From NCBI GenBank assembly GCA_036346355.1, contig CM070577.1, forward strand, positions 77,212,509-77,276,508: DNA of 64,000 nt, in the 5' to 3' direction. Below the pieces are notes generated by a model. The model worked only from the letters and a program-made list of their open reading frames with translations, did not search any database and was not told the DNA's origin. The position numbers and the translations under genes are program-made. The first letter of the stretch is position 1. Every line of letters starts with the position of its first letter. This document shows positions 33,414-45,111 of this stretch, in pieces. The DNA is from Rhipidocladum racemiflorum (Eukaryota > Streptophyta > Magnoliopsida > Poales > Poaceae).

Positions 33414-34502
33414 TGTGAAATCATGTGCTGAAAAATTGGTTTAGAATTGAATTTGCAAAATGTGTTGTTGATTATTTGATGTGCTTGTGATAGCATGATG
33501 ATTATTTTTACTTGATGCAATGCGCTCGTGTGAGTGGTTGCATGGACTGATCTTGAGTCAAGTCGTGGACTTGTGTTCGAAAAATTGTTTTGTCGTTTAT
33601 TCATGTGCAGGTGTTGCTTGAGGTCGAATGTGGTCGATGACGAGGATCGGAACTAGGTTCTGGGATGAATCGAGGTTCAGATGATCAGGGATGTCATGCG
33701 GGGCGTTCGGACTAGAGAACAGTGTACGTGAGGGAGAGTGAGTCACGCGGTAGCGGCAGGTGGGCCATACGTGTGAATGGGAGTTTTTGTTGGAATTGTA
33801 TGCATATTTTTGGCCATGTGTTTTTGGGCCAAATAAATATGCATATAAATTTTAATTAGAGATGAAAGGCTAGAAAGTTGAGTTGTATAGAGTTCGGCTG
33901 TCACCTTGCGTAAGAAGTCCTTCATGGACTCGGACACGGCGTCCGGCCTCGAGTGGTATGCAAGTCGACTCGGATGCGTGCATAGCAATATAAAAAGGAG
34001 GCTGCGCTCGATGAAAGCAATAACACGGAGGCGAGGCAGAGCGACAGGAGAAGAAAAGGAGCGAGGCTTCGGCGTGTACACGGGGAAGAAAAAAATCGCT
34101 GCTACGGGTCTCGACGCTTTTGGAGCGTAGCCAGTGCGTGTGGAGGTGCAAGTGTTCGACTCCAAGTGCTAATATATAGTACTCATCCGTTGCCTTCTGT
34201 ACATGACAATGAGTATACTAACTTTATGATTGAATGCATGCTAGTTCTGTGCTTAGTATTTTTATGCTTCACGTATTGATTATTTGATATAGTCTTGAAC
34301 TGCTAGATTAGTGCTTAAGGATCATTGAATTTATAAGCTCAGTCTATTTTCTTTAATAATCTTAGATTAAATATTCTAGATTGATTCTTGCCGTTTGGTT
34401 AATATCTTACTAATTTTCAAAATTACAAAAAACCTTGTTTTAGCTTCCGCACAATCATTCACCCCCCCTCTGATTGCTATATTAGTCCATATCGATCCTA
34501 CA
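33414..34502 (+). repeat. C1 5' LTR
   Basis: It differs from the 3' LTR by about eight substitutions and a few 1-3 bp indels by hand count (for example T/C near 33630 and A/C near 33777), so insertion is recent. Reading frames within it are not genes. Confidence 0.95.
33989..33996 (+). promoter_or_regulatory. TATA box of the C1 LTR
   Basis: TATAAAAA in GCATAGCAATATAAAAAGG; the same box is at 43099-43106 in the 3' LTR. Confidence 0.6.
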
Positions 34503-34504
34503 AG

Positions 34505-34516
34505 TGGTATCAGAGC
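34505..34516 (+). other. C1 primer-binding site (initiator Met-tRNA)
   Basis: TGGTATCAGAGC lies 2 nt after the 5' LTR. Confidence 0.85.
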
Positions 34517-34527
34517 GAGGTTAAGGC

Positions 34528-34604
34528 ATGGCGTCAGATAAGTATGTTAATCGTCCTCCTATGCTTAATGATTCAAATTTTTCTTATTGGAAGAGTCGCA
34601 TGCA
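34528..34604 (+). pseudogene. C1 gag, first exon-like part before the solo LTR
   Basis: The ATG at 34528 starts MASDKYVNRPPMLNDSNFSY and WKSRM, the usual copia gag opening (..FxYWKSRM). The frame is cut after 77 nt by the solo LTR at 34605, and gag resumes in the same register at 36257. Confidence 0.85.
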
Positions 34605-36256
34605 TGAAGGGTTTCGAAGCATGGAAAACAAAAATTTTCCTACGATTGCAACCAAACACCAAGATCATATCTAGGAGATGCAAGTAAACGGTTTCAGAAG
34701 GACTCACCCTCGTAGACCAAAAGCGGGAATAACGTTCCCGCAAACAAACGTGGTTGATGTAGAGGTACACTCCCGACTTCAAAGTCGCGAAGATGAGCGC
34801 CACAAACGGCAGCGCCTCCGTACTTGGTCACACGTACGGATCAACGATGACCTCCAATCCCTCGTTCCAGCGGGGCAGCGGAAGTAGTGGATCCCCGGAA
34901 AACTCCAACAACACTACAGCTTAGTGGTGGTGGTGGTGGAGAAATAATTCAGCAAATGGCCGCATAAGCCACAGCTCGAAAAACAGATCAGCAGGAGGAG
35001 GGAGAATGGACCAACCAAAGGGTCAAATGGATGAACACCCAAAGAGAGGAGCTCCTCCCTCCCTTTTATAGGAGGAGGAGGAGGCATGCCAAGGGGTGGC
35101 CGGCGCATGGGGGGGTGCCCCTTGCCCTCCCTCTCTTCATGTGAGTGATCTCTCCACTCACTTAAATCAACCCACTTTGGTTTCCATTAAAACCCCACTC
35201 AAGAAATGAAAGGTTTTCTCCCATAAATAAATAAACATTTTTATTTCAGATATTTTAATATTTGTTAATTCTTTTAATTAACAAACATTAACATATACCC
35301 CCTTTAACTATTCCGATATCCCGAAACTATTCCGGTGATACTCGGAATAAATCCTCAGATCATTCCATATTTTTCTCCGGTGTTTCGTATCCACTCAAAT
35401 GCATCGATGAACCTTAAGTGTGTCACCCTACGGTTCGTGAATAAAATGGACATGATTGAGACTCCTCTCAGATCAATAATCATCAGCGGGATCTGGAGAT
35501 CCATAATGACTCCCATTCACTCAACGATGAACTAGTGATCGCATAAACCGTAAACGACATAACCAATTCCTTTTGTCTCACAATATTTTACTTGTCCGGA
35601 TCCGATCATCAGTATCAACTATACCTAGTTCGATCCCGCTACCAACAAGTACTCTTTACTCGCTCCGTGATATGACATTCTTGTGACCTAGTCACGTGCT
35701 TGCAAGCGATGTCAATGTGATATCACCGAGAGGGCCCAGAGTATATCTCTCGTCATCTGGATGGACAAATCCCACTCTTGATGCATGAGCCTCAACTAAT
35801 ACTTTCATAGTACCCAAATCCATCTTTATAGTCACCGTGTTACGGAGTGACGCTTTGATGTCATCAAAGTACTCTTCCTGAGTTAGTGATTGACATCATC
35901 TCATGGTCTAAGGAAAAGAGCTATTTCAGATGTGTTTGATACAAAGAACAAACTAAATGACTTGATCGTATTTGCTATACCAACTTGGGTGTATGTTCAT
36001 CACATCATTCTTCTAATGACATGACCCCGTTATTAACAACATCCAATGTTCATGATCAGGAAACCTTGATCATCAGTTAATCAACGAGCTAGTTTAAAAA
36101 GAGGCTTTACTAGGAACCCTTTTGTTTATTAAACACACATGTATTAACGTTTCCGATTAATACAATTTTAGCATGAGAAATAAACATCTATTATAAACAT
36201 GGAATATGATAATAAACAATTTATTATTGCCTCTCGGGCATATTCCCTTCAATGCA
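34600..36256 (-). mobile_element. solo LTR of another LTR retrotransposon, inserted in C1 gag
   Basis: The element proper is 34605-36251 (1647 bp). It begins TGAAGGG and ends CCCTTCA, and ATGCA flanks it on both sides (34600-34604, 36252-36256). Read on the minus strand it starts TGAAGGGAATATGCCC.GAGAGG, an LTR start I recognise from grass copia elements, and has a TATA box. There is no internal domain and no second LTR, so it is a solo LTR left by unequal recombination. Confidence 0.8.
35063..35070 (-). promoter_or_regulatory. TATA box in the solo LTR
   Basis: On the minus strand, CCTATAAAAGGGAGGGAGG gives a TATA box in the middle of the LTR, supporting the minus orientation. Confidence 0.55.
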
Positions 36257-37655
36257 ATCCTATATTGAAGCTCAAGGTAATGATGTTTGGCGCAAAGTTT
36301 CTACTGTTTTTGATGTTCCTGATATAGTTACCAATGATAACAATGTAGACGTTGATCTGAATGCTAAAGCTAGAAACTTGATTTTTCAAGGAATTTCTGA
36401 AAAAGAATTTGATCGAGTTTCTCATCTACGTTCTGCTTATTCTGTTTGGAAGACATTATGTGACTATCATGAAGGTTCTACTAAGATTAAGAAAGTGCGC
36501 AAAAATATTTACCAAAAAGACTTTTCTGATTTTGCTATGAGACCAGGTGAATCAATTGATGATCTTTTCTCTCGATTTGAGAAAATCTTGTGTAATTTGC
36601 GTGGTGTTGGAGTTACTAATTCAGTTGAGGATAACGCTAGTAAAATTTTGAGATCTCTTAGTTCTGAATGGCGCATGGTTGTTACTGCAATTAATCAAAC
36701 TGTTGACTTGGATACTTTGACCATGGATGATCTTTATTCTAGACTGAAAACTTATGAGATGGATTCTTTGTCACCTAGTGATAATAAATCCTCTACACAT
36801 GCACTTGTTGCTAACCCCAGCACTTCGTCTGGATTACCATCTTTTGGTTCCTTGTCTGCATTGGCTTCTTTTTCAGATGAACAGTTTGAGATGCTTCCTG
36901 AAGAAGATCTTGTGCTCATCTCCTCACGTGCTTTTAAAGCACTCAACAATTTGAGGATGAGGAGGCGTGGAGGCACAACTTCGAGGTCCTTCAACTGTTT
37001 TGAGTGTGGTCTTCCCGGGCATATTAAAGCAAACTGTCACAAGTTGAAGAAGAAGGAAGAAAGGGAACCGACACAACGCAGCTCAAGACACACTACCCCT
37101 AGGCATTCCAATTTTCGAAAAGTTGCTAAAAAGGTCTTAGCCGCCATAGAGGAGTGTGATCTTAGCGATGTGGACTTTGAGAGTGATGATGAGCCACATG
37201 ACAAGAAGAAGGACAAAAAAGGAGATCCTGATGATGACTTCACCGGGATGTGTTTCATGGCTAGAAGGGATAGCGACAACGACTCTGACCTTGAAGAGGT
37301 AAGACCTTCTTATGATGACCTTGAGTATGCCATGGTTAAATTAGCTTCAGAACTTAAAAAATCTAAGAAAGCTCTTAAAGAAAAAGATCTAGAAATTGAT
37401 AGTTCCAAGTCTGAAATTGCAAGGCTTAGATCTTTAATTCCTGATGATGATTCTTGCAAATCTTGTGATATGCTACAATCTGAAGTTATTGCTTTAAGGA
37501 ATGTTCATGCTTCCCTGTTGCATCAAAATGAGAAACATATTAAACATGCTAGCTGTTCCACTGATGATTTGCATGGTTTAAACTCTTGTCCTAAATGCTC
37601 AATTCTTGAATTGAAATTGAAAGATGCAAATGCTAGAGTTTCTCGTGATGACTAA
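36257..37655 (+). pseudogene. C1 gag, main part
   Basis: An open frame of about 466 codons starts with SYIEAQGNDVW and includes the UBN2/gag-polypeptide helices (RPGESIDDLFSRFEKILCNL), a CCHC knuckle (CFECGLPGHIKANC), an acidic stretch (DDEPHDKKKDKKGDPDDD) and a long coiled coil (ASELKKSKKALKEKDLEIDS). It ends at TAA 37653. The length and coiled coil are typical of SIRE gag. Confidence 0.88.
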
Positions 37656-38226
37656 TGATATGCTCACTCATGAGGTTCTTTCATGCTCTACTTGTCGCAA
37701 ACAGAAAGAGAAAGTTGATATTCCTTGCAATAATTGTCTTGTGCTCTCTCGAAAAGTTGATTACTTGGAAAAGTCTTTAGAGCGTTTTACTAAAGGAAAG
37801 AAAAACCTAAATATGATTTTGGATCAATCAAAAGTCAGCACTCATCACAAAGGTTTAGGTTTTGATCCTTATGCTCATCACAAATCACATGCTCCTACTG
37901 TTGTTAAAACTCTTGAAAGTGGAAAGTTTGAAATTGTCAAAGAGCCTGAGAAAACTGTTTTTAAATCTGCTGGAACTTTATCTTCTACTATGATGAGTGC
38001 AAATGTTGCTTCTACTTCTAAAGCTAAACATCATATTAAATACAATTGCACTCACTGTGGTAAAGATGGCCATTTAGTTCAGTTCTGCTTTAGACTAGCT
38101 AAACAGCAAAGGAGAGAAAGGTTCAATGCTAAGTCTAATGTCAGAAAGGCACACTCTGCTTCTCATTATGATAAAAATCCTCGTGTTATGTCTATCGGTT
38201 TCAGGTGTCGTATGTCTCAATACTGA
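37624..38226 (+). pseudogene. C1 gag-pol linker with second CCHC knuckle
   Basis: A shifted frame encodes Cys-rich CSTCRKQKEKVDIPCNNC, a coiled coil, and later CTHCGKDGHLVQFC, a CCHC knuckle. In SIRE elements this sits between gag and protease in one polyprotein. The frame change near 37640-37655 and the stop at 38224 break it here. Confidence 0.75.
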
Positions 38227-38447
38227 TTCCTAAAACTCTTTTATCTAACCCCAAAGATTGAGACATCGACATTCCCTTTGTGTAGGTTGTGCGAGAGAGG
38301 AAGGAGAACATATGGTTCATAGATTCTCGGATGTTCACGCCATATGACTGAGATTCAAAATGGTTCTCCTCCCTCACACAAAGTTCAGGTGATGAGGTTA
38401 TCACTTTTGGCGACGATTCAAAGGGACGGATTCTTGGAAAAGGAATT
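38227..38447 (+). pseudogene. C1 protease region, damaged
   Basis: Around 38312-38350 the sequence reads IWFIDSRMFTPYD. The copia protease motif here is normally DSG; Gly is replaced by Arg, and frameshifts follow. SSGDEVITFGDDSKGRILGK is legible near 38385-38440. Confidence 0.65.
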
Positions 38448-39515
38448 GTGCGAGTCAATGAAAACTTCGTTCTCAAGGATGTAGCTTTGGTAAGTAAGCT
38501 CAAGTATAATTTGCTCTCAGTCTCTCAGTTGCTTGATGAAGATCTTGAGGTGAGATTTAAGAAAAATTCTTGTCGTATATTAGATGTTTCCGAAAATCTA
38601 GTATGCAACATCACTCGCATTGGTCGCTTGTTTAAAGGTGATTTTTCATATCCAACATCTGAAACTACATGTCTTGTCTCCCAAGTTTCTAAAGATTTAA
38701 CTTTTTGGCATCGTAGACTTGGTCATATTGGTTTCGATCATCTTTCACGCATAAGTAAATCAAACTTGCTTAGAGGTTTGCCTGAATTAAAGATTGATAA
38801 AACAAGTAATTTGGTTTGCTCCTCCTGTCAACATGGAAAAATGACTGCATCTCCACATTTTCCTATTTCTGCTGTTATAACTAATGCTCCAGGTCAGCTT
38901 CTACATATGGACACTGTTGGACCTGCTAGAGTGAAATCTGCAGGAGGTAAGTGGTATGTTCTTGTTATTGTGGATGATTACTCTAGGTACTCTTGGGTAT
39001 ATTTCTTGTCTACCAAAGATGAAGTTTTTGAATGTTTTCAAGAGCTTGCATTAAGGTTGTTTAGGGAATTGCCTGAAGCACTTAAAGTAATTAGGAGTGA
39101 TAATGGAGGAGAATTCAAGAACACTCTTTTTGCTTCATTTTGTTCCAAACATGGTATTGAGCATCAATTTTCTTCTGCTCGTGTTCCTCAACAAAATGGT
39201 GTAGTTGAGAGGAAAAATCGTACATTAGTTGAGATGGCTAGGACTATGCTTGATGAATTTTCAACTCCTAGGAAGTATTGGGCTGAAGCTATATCTACTG
39301 CTTGCTATGTTTCAAATAGAGTATTTTTGAGAGCAAATCTACATAGAACTTCCTATGAACTTCGTTTTGGTCGCACTCTAGCATCTCTCATATGCGTGTT
39401 TTTTGTTGCAAATGCTTTATTCTCAAACATGGAAATCTTGATAAATTTGAATCTAGATGCTCAGATGGACTTTTTCTTGGTTATGCTCTTCATACTCGTG
39501 GTTACCGTGTGCTGA
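38448..39515 (+). pseudogene. C1 integrase
   Basis: An open frame of 355 codons. The GAG-pre-integrase zinc region reads FWHRRLGHIGFDHLSRISK and CSSCQHGKM (HHCC). The catalytic core has HMDTVGPAR, IRSDNGGEFKN and VPQQNGVVERKNRTL. The frame goes out near 39400, where the RT frame begins. Confidence 0.9.
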
Positions 39516-40567
39516 ATTTAGAGACTAACAAAATCATTGAGACTTGTGAAGTCACTTTTGATGAGGCTAGTCCCAGTACTAGACCCGACTCTTCAGCGAC
39601 ACAGGTGACTTGCGGTTCTGAAAGTATCTTTTTGGAAGAAAGTGATGATGAAGATGAAGATTACAGTGGCAATCAAGTTGACAACCCAGCCCAGTCAGAC
39701 CAGCCACAGGAAGAAACTCAAGCAACTATAGAATCCTCACATGATACTGTACATGAGACAACTCCAGAAGTTTCTGCACCAATGCACATACAACGTAGAC
39801 ATCCTCCTGGACAGATGATTGGTGAGTTAAACGTGCGTGTACTTCGAAACAGGTACAATACTAATGCCTCATATGCTCATACTGCTTTTGTTGCATCGTT
39901 TGAACCCCAAGATGTAAGTCACGCTTTATCTGATGAGTCTTGGATTAATGCCATGCATGAGGAACTTGAGAATTTTGAGCGCAATCAGGTTTGGGTCTTA
40001 GTTCCACCTCCTGTAGGTCATAATATTATTGGAACTAAATGGGTATTTAAGAATAAACAAAATGAAGATGGGGTTGTTGTAAGAAATAAAGCTAGGTTGG
40101 TTGCTCAAGGTTTTACTCAAATTGAAGGACTTGATTTTGATGAAACTTTTGCACCTGTTGCAAGACTTGAAGCCATTAGAATTTTGTTGGCCTTTGCTGC
40201 ATCTAAGGGTTTTAGATTGTATCAAATGGATGTTAAAAGCGCTTTTCTTAATGGCTTCATCAATGAGGAGGTTTTTGTTAAACAACCACCTGGTTTTGAG
40301 AATCCCAAGTTTCCAGATCATGTTTTCAAACTGTCAAAAGCTTTATATGGTTTAAAACAAGCACCTCGGGCTTGGTATGAGCGTCTTAAATCATACCTGT
40401 TGAAAAATGATTTTGTAATGGGCAAAATTGATAAAACCTTGTTTACACTCAAACATGGCAAAGATCTTTTACTTGTTCAGATTTATGTGGATGATATCAT
40501 CTTTGGAGGTACTTCTCATGCTCTTGTTGCCAAGTTTTCAGACACTATGAGCAGGAATTTGAGATGA
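39392..40567 (+). pseudogene. C1 integrase end and reverse transcriptase
   Basis: It starts with a conserved integrase C-terminal segment (LFLGYALHTRGYRVLN) and an acidic linker. The copia RT follows: WVFKNKQNEDGVVVRNKARL, YQMDVKSAFLNGFINEEVF, ALYGLKQAPRAWYERL and the catalytic QIYVDDIIFG (about 40477-40506). A TGA at 40565 and a frameshift separate it from the last part. Confidence 0.92.
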
Positions 40568-40592
40568 GTATGATGGGTGAGCTCACATACTT

Positions 40593-41435
40593 TTGGGCTT
40601 ACAAGTCAAGCAAACAAAGCAAGGTATCTTTATTCATCAAACGAAGTACACAAAAGATCTTCTTCGACGTTTTGAGATGGATACATGCAAACCAATTTCC
40701 ACACCAATTGGTACAACAACTGTTTTGGATCCGGATGAAGAAGGAGAAACGGTTGATCAAAAGGAGTATCGAAGGATGATTGGATCGCTTCTTTATCTCA
40801 CTGCTTCAAAGCCAGATATATACTTTGCGGTGTGCTTGTGTGCTCGTTTTCAAGCTTCCCCACGTGCTTCTCATCGACAAGCGGTAAAACGAATTCTTCG
40901 CTATTTACAATCCACTTTAGAGTTTGGCTTATGGTACTCTTCATCATCTTGTTTATCACTTAGAGCCTACTCTGATGCTGATTTTGCGGGTTGTAGAATT
41001 AATAGGAAAAGTACCTCTGGAACATGTCACTTTATTGGTACATCTTTAGTTGCTTGGTCATCTAGAAAACAAGTTTCTGTTGCTCTCTCAACTGCTGAAT
41101 CTGAATTTGTTGCTGCTGCTGCATGTTGTGCACAAGTGCTTTGGATGATTTCAACTTTAAAGGATTTTGGATTATATTTAGATAGTGTTCCACTTTTCTG
41201 TGATAACACTAGTGCTATCAATATTGCTAAAAATCCAGTGCAACATTCTCGAACAAATTATATTGATATTCGCTATCATTTTCTTCGAGATCATGTGGAA
41301 AAGGGAGATGTTGTTTTGCATTTTGTTGATTCTGAGTTGCAACTTGCTGATATTTTCACAAAACCACTTGATGCTTCTCGATTTGCTTTTCTAAGAGGAG
41401 AATTGGGAGTTGTGCATCCCATGAGCCTGTTTTGA
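40593..41435 (+). pseudogene. C1 RT end and RNase H
   Basis: The RT thumb reads FIHQTKYTKDLLRRFEMD and GSLLYLTASKPDI. RNase H reads AYSDADFAGCRINRKSTSGT, VALSTAESEFVAA and FCDNTSAINIAKNPVQHSRT. It ends at TGA 41433, overlapped by a GAGGGGGAG purine tract. Confidence 0.92.
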
Positions 41436-41786
41436 GGGGGAGTTTCCTTGCCAAGTCCTTTAGTTGATGAGCTTATTTTATCATATTTCTTTATATATTA
41501 TGTAATTGAGCTGATATACGACAATCTAAATTGCTTTACTTGAACTAAAAGTGACATTGCGGAATTCCTTGGTTAGATTGTCTATAGCTAAATACTCTGT
41601 GATATCTTACTCTTCTAGGCTTGATATTGAATCTTTTTGACAAATTTGGGCTATGGAGCAAGTGTGTTTTCAACTTTACTCTTTCAAAAGGCCTTTTAAT
41701 CTCTGTGCATGTTTACAATCAAAGAAAAAGAAAAAGCAAAGGGAATCAATAAAAAGGGGTTGTTAAAAGCAAAGGTCTCAAGTTGT

Positions 41787-41925
41787 GCGCTTCAGACTTG
41801 CTTTCCTCTAAAAAGATAAGATGTATGCTTCAAGCATGCCATTCCCTAAAAAGACAAGATGTATGCTTCAAGCATGCCACTCCGATAAAATAAAAGAAGT
41901 ATGCTTCAAGCATGCCACATGCAGT
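41787..41925. repeat. 38-bp tandem repeat with palindromic core in the C1 tail
   Basis: GTATGCTTCAAGCATGCCA recurs at 41823, 41861 and 41899 (38-bp period), with a diverged first copy before them. ATGCTT-C-AAGCAT is a perfect 6-bp stem with a single-base loop. Confidence 0.85.
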
Positions 41926-42277
41926 TAATCGTTTTTTAAAAGATTAAATTGGTCTACTAGATTGGAGTTGAAACTACTTGCTCGCCATGAGTTGTTAGTT
42001 GCTTCAGTTTTGAGCCTTGCTTTTCTGCTGAGGTTTTACTTAGTACTTGGCTATAGTAGACTGAACTAGGGTTGAGATGCATGTCATTCCCTAACTTGTT
42101 AAAATCACATCAAGTTCATGTATTTTGCTTATTATGTGATATATAAGGTTATATGATCGAATGAGCTCATCTTTTCCTATCTTGGCACTCATTTGTTTCT
42201 CTTTTGTGAAATCATTGCTAAAGGAAAAATTTTGAACATGTTGTTCACTCCCTTGTATTCTTGATAAATCCATTGTC

Positions 42278-42533
42278 AAAGGGGGAGAATTTTGGACACA
42301 TTGCACATTCACTCACATTATTCTTCTTAGGGGGAGATTTGTCTTATTTCACCTAGGGGGAGTTTGTCACTTTACATATTGTCAAAGGGGGAGATTTTGT
42401 GTTTTTCACTTTGGCTTTTGATTTTAAACTCTTTGATTTCAAAAACTTTCCTTGTGAAGTGAATGTGAATTGCAAATGTTCAATTTTAAGTGGTGTTGCC
42501 AATGTTTTCATCAAGGGGGAGATTGTGAAATCA
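42278..42533 (+). other. C1 multiple polypurine tracts
   Basis: AGGGGGAG motifs occur near 42280, 42330, 42356, 42386 and 42524. The last (TCAAGGGGGAGAT) abuts the 3' LTR and is the expected plus-strand primer. Repeated PPT-like motifs are usual in SIRE-type tails. Confidence 0.75.
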
Positions 42534-43609
42534 TGTGCTGAAAAATTGGTTTAGAATTGAATTTGCAAAATGTGTTGTTGATTATTTGATGTGCTTGTGA
42601 TAGCATGATGATTATTTTTACTTGATGCAATGCGCTCGTGTGAGTGGTTGCATGGACTGATCTTGAGTCAAGTCGTGGACTTGTGTTCGAAAAATTGTTT
42701 TGTCGTTTATTCATGTGCAGGTGTTGCTTGAGGTCGAACGTGGTCGATGACGAGGATCGGAACTAGGTTCTGGGATGAATCGAGGTTCAGATGATCAGGG
42801 ATGTCATGCGGGGCGTTCGGACTAGAGAACAGTGTACGTGAGGGAGAGTGAGTCACGCGGTAGCGGCAGGTGGGCCATACGTGTGCATGGGAGTTTTTGT
42901 TGGAATTGTATGCATATTTTTGGCCATGTGTTTTTGGGCCAAATAAATATGCATATAAATTTTAATTAGAGATGAAAGGCTAGAAAGTTGAGTTGTATAG
43001 AGTTCGGCTGTCACCTTGCGTAAGAAGTCCTTCATGGACTCGGACACGGCGTCCGGCCTCGAGTGGTATGCAAGTCGACTCGGATGCGTGCATAGCAATA
43101 TAAAAAGGAGGCTGCGCTCGATGAAAGCAATAACACGGAGGCGAGGCAGAGCGACAGGAGAAGAAAAGGAGCGAGGCTTCGGCGTGTACACGGGGAAGAA
43201 AAAAATCGCTGCTACGGGTCTCGACGTTTTGGAGCGTAGCTGTGCGTGTGGAGGTGCAAGTGTTCGACTCCAAGTGCTAATATATAGTACTCATCCATTG
43301 CCTTCTGTACATGATAATGAGTATACTAACTTTATGATTGAATGCATGCTAGTTCTGTGCTTAGTATTTTTATGCTTCACGTATTGATTATTTGATATAG
43401 TCTTGAACTGCTAGATTAGTGCTTAAGGATCATTGAATTTATAAGCTCAGTCTATTTTCTTTGATAATCTTAGATTAAATATTCTAGATTGATTCTTGCC
43501 ATTTGGTTAATATCTTACTAATTTTCAGAATTACAAAAAACCTTGTTTTAGCTTCCGCACAATCATTCACCCCCCTCTGATTGCTATATTAGTCCATATC
43601 GATCCTACA
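42534..43609 (+). repeat. C1 3' LTR
   Basis: 1076 bp, TGTGAAATC...CCTACA, followed by the ATTAT duplication. Confidence 0.95.
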
Positions 43610-43614
43610 ATTAT

Positions 43615-44124
43615 TGCCATGTAATTGTTCTTGTTGTACCATTGCAATATGCTTGCTGAGTTTTGAACTCACGCTTGTGTTTTCTTGTTGTTTTAGATAC
43701 CATGAGACCGGCATGCGGGGAAGGGAAATAGTCACACTTCCGCACGTAGCTTCACCCATTTGATTCCACAAGTCATTCATTTAGTCTTTGATAATAAACT
43801 GCGTGTGATGATTATTGCTTTAAGGTTTAGCTTTGCTAAATGAGAGTCTTATTGTTCAATTGACTCTTGGAGACATTAAATGCTTGAAACTAGACTTATA
43901 TTGTTGAGTCTTTAATTATTGCTGTTTTAGTTGTCTCTCATATTGCCATACATTGCTATACTGTTGTTGTTCCTTCAAATCATGTTAAAACAAAGGAGAT
44001 GCTGCCGAAATCTCGGGTTTTAGCATTTACTCCTTTGCTGTAATTTGTCTTAATTCATGGTATTTAGATGTTGTTTAGCTTACGTTTGGTAGCATTCGGG
44101 CATACTAGATGCCGGGGTGTTACA
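43615..44124 (+). repeat. G2 3' LTR, second part
   Basis: It resumes at TGCCATGTAATTG, exactly where the 5' LTR continues after ATTAT, and ends GGTGTTACA before the ATATG duplication. It contains a 136-bp segment (43778-43913) absent from the 5' LTR. Confidence 0.9.
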
Positions 44125-44129
44125 ATATG

Positions 44130-45111
44130 TTTAACTGTATTTTCATTTGTGATAAGTGATATATTCATCCCATAGCAAAAGAGTTGAGATACTGCAAGCA
44201 GACCAAGTTGAATATGTAATTATGTATCAAATGGCATATATTGTTATGCAGAGTTGAGATATATATGTTCACGAGTTATGGCATATATTGTTATGCATAG
44301 CTAAATTATGTTCACGGATTATGAGGATGGTAACATGAACTAATGGATTTGCCACTCTTGTTTGACAAAACAAATGTCAGAACAGGGATAAAAAAGATTA
44401 ACTTGCAATTGAAAAGAACATCACAAGCTCTTTGCTTCAAAACCTAAACCATCACATGTTCTCCAAATTTTTCGTTTACACAACCAAGAATAGTAACAAA
44501 TTTAGGGCAGGTCGATGGAAAGGGAACCAACCTATAGCGTCACTGTTCTGAGATTGAGCTGGGGACGCTGGGGATGGAGATCACGGAAGGGCGCAGGGGA
44601 GGGGATCGAGAGGAATGAGCGCAGGCATAGGGGAGGGGATCGGTAGGAAGGCGCGTAGGGGAGCAGTGCCGGGCAACCCTGGGGATGGAGATCACGTACC
44701 GAAGAGCGCAGGGGAGGGGGATCCGGAGAAAGGTGCGCGCGCAGGTCGTAGGGAGGGGATCGGCAGGAAGGACCGTGCGCAGGCCGCAGGGAGGCGATCA
44801 CGGAAGGCACAAGGGAGGGGGGTCGGGAGGAAGAGCGCAGGGGGGCGGCGCTGGGGATGGAGATCATGGATCGATGGAACACAAAAGAAGAGATGTAGTA
44901 GATTGATTTTGTTTTTGTTAGGAACTGATGAGCCGGAAGTCTGTGCCAAAAAAAATTGCCTGTCCCACTTTTTTTCTATGCCATCCTACGGGTGAGATAA
45001 CGACGGGAAAAATAGTGGTAGTTAGTACCTATTTTTTTGGAAGGGGCCACTGAACAAAATCGATTAACGACCGAAATTTTCTCACGGTTGTTATTTATTG
45101 GTCATTAATAC
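44130..45111. other. CACTA-1 right arm
   Basis: An AT-rich part comes first. Then 44540-44880 is G-rich with repeated GATGGAGATCACG and AGGGGAGGGGATCGG motifs, possibly captured 5' leader sequence. The subterminal CGATTAACGACC region follows. No gene is recognised. Confidence 0.6.

Larger units (their letters stand above)
33414..43609 (+). mobile_element. C1: SIRE-like Ty1/copia retrotransposon
   Basis: LTRs of 1089 bp (33414-34502) and 1076 bp (42534-43609) begin TGTGAAATCATG and end GATCCTACA, with ATTAT duplicated on both sides (33409-33413, 43610-43614). The order is PBS, long gag, PR, INT, RT, RNase H, then a 1.1-kb tail with several PPT-like motifs, then 3' LTR. INT before RT identifies Ty1/copia. 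The YVDDIIFG motif, coiled-coil gag and repeated GGGGGAGA tail fit the SIRE/Maximus lineage. A solo LTR sits in gag. Confidence 0.92.
12121..44124 (+). mobile_element. G2: Tekay/Del-like chromovirus (Ty3/gypsy) with nested G3 and C1
   Basis: LTRs begin TGTGACACC and end GGTGTTACA, with a 5-bp ATATG duplication on both sides. The order is 5' LTR, initiator-Met PBS, gag with zinc knuckles, protease, RT, RNase H, integrase, a C-terminal segment with a chromodomain-like tail, PPT and 3' LTR. G3 interrupts it at 15869-28263 and C1 splits the 3' LTR at 33414-43609. Without these it is about 9.4 kb. It has numerous stops and frameshifts. The Tekay/Del assignment is by motif recognition. Confidence 0.88.

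Noticed and set aside
33743..34165. Minus-strand frames of about 100-140 codons, repeated at 42853-43273
   Set aside because: They are within the C1 LTRs on the opposite strand, with no conserved motif.
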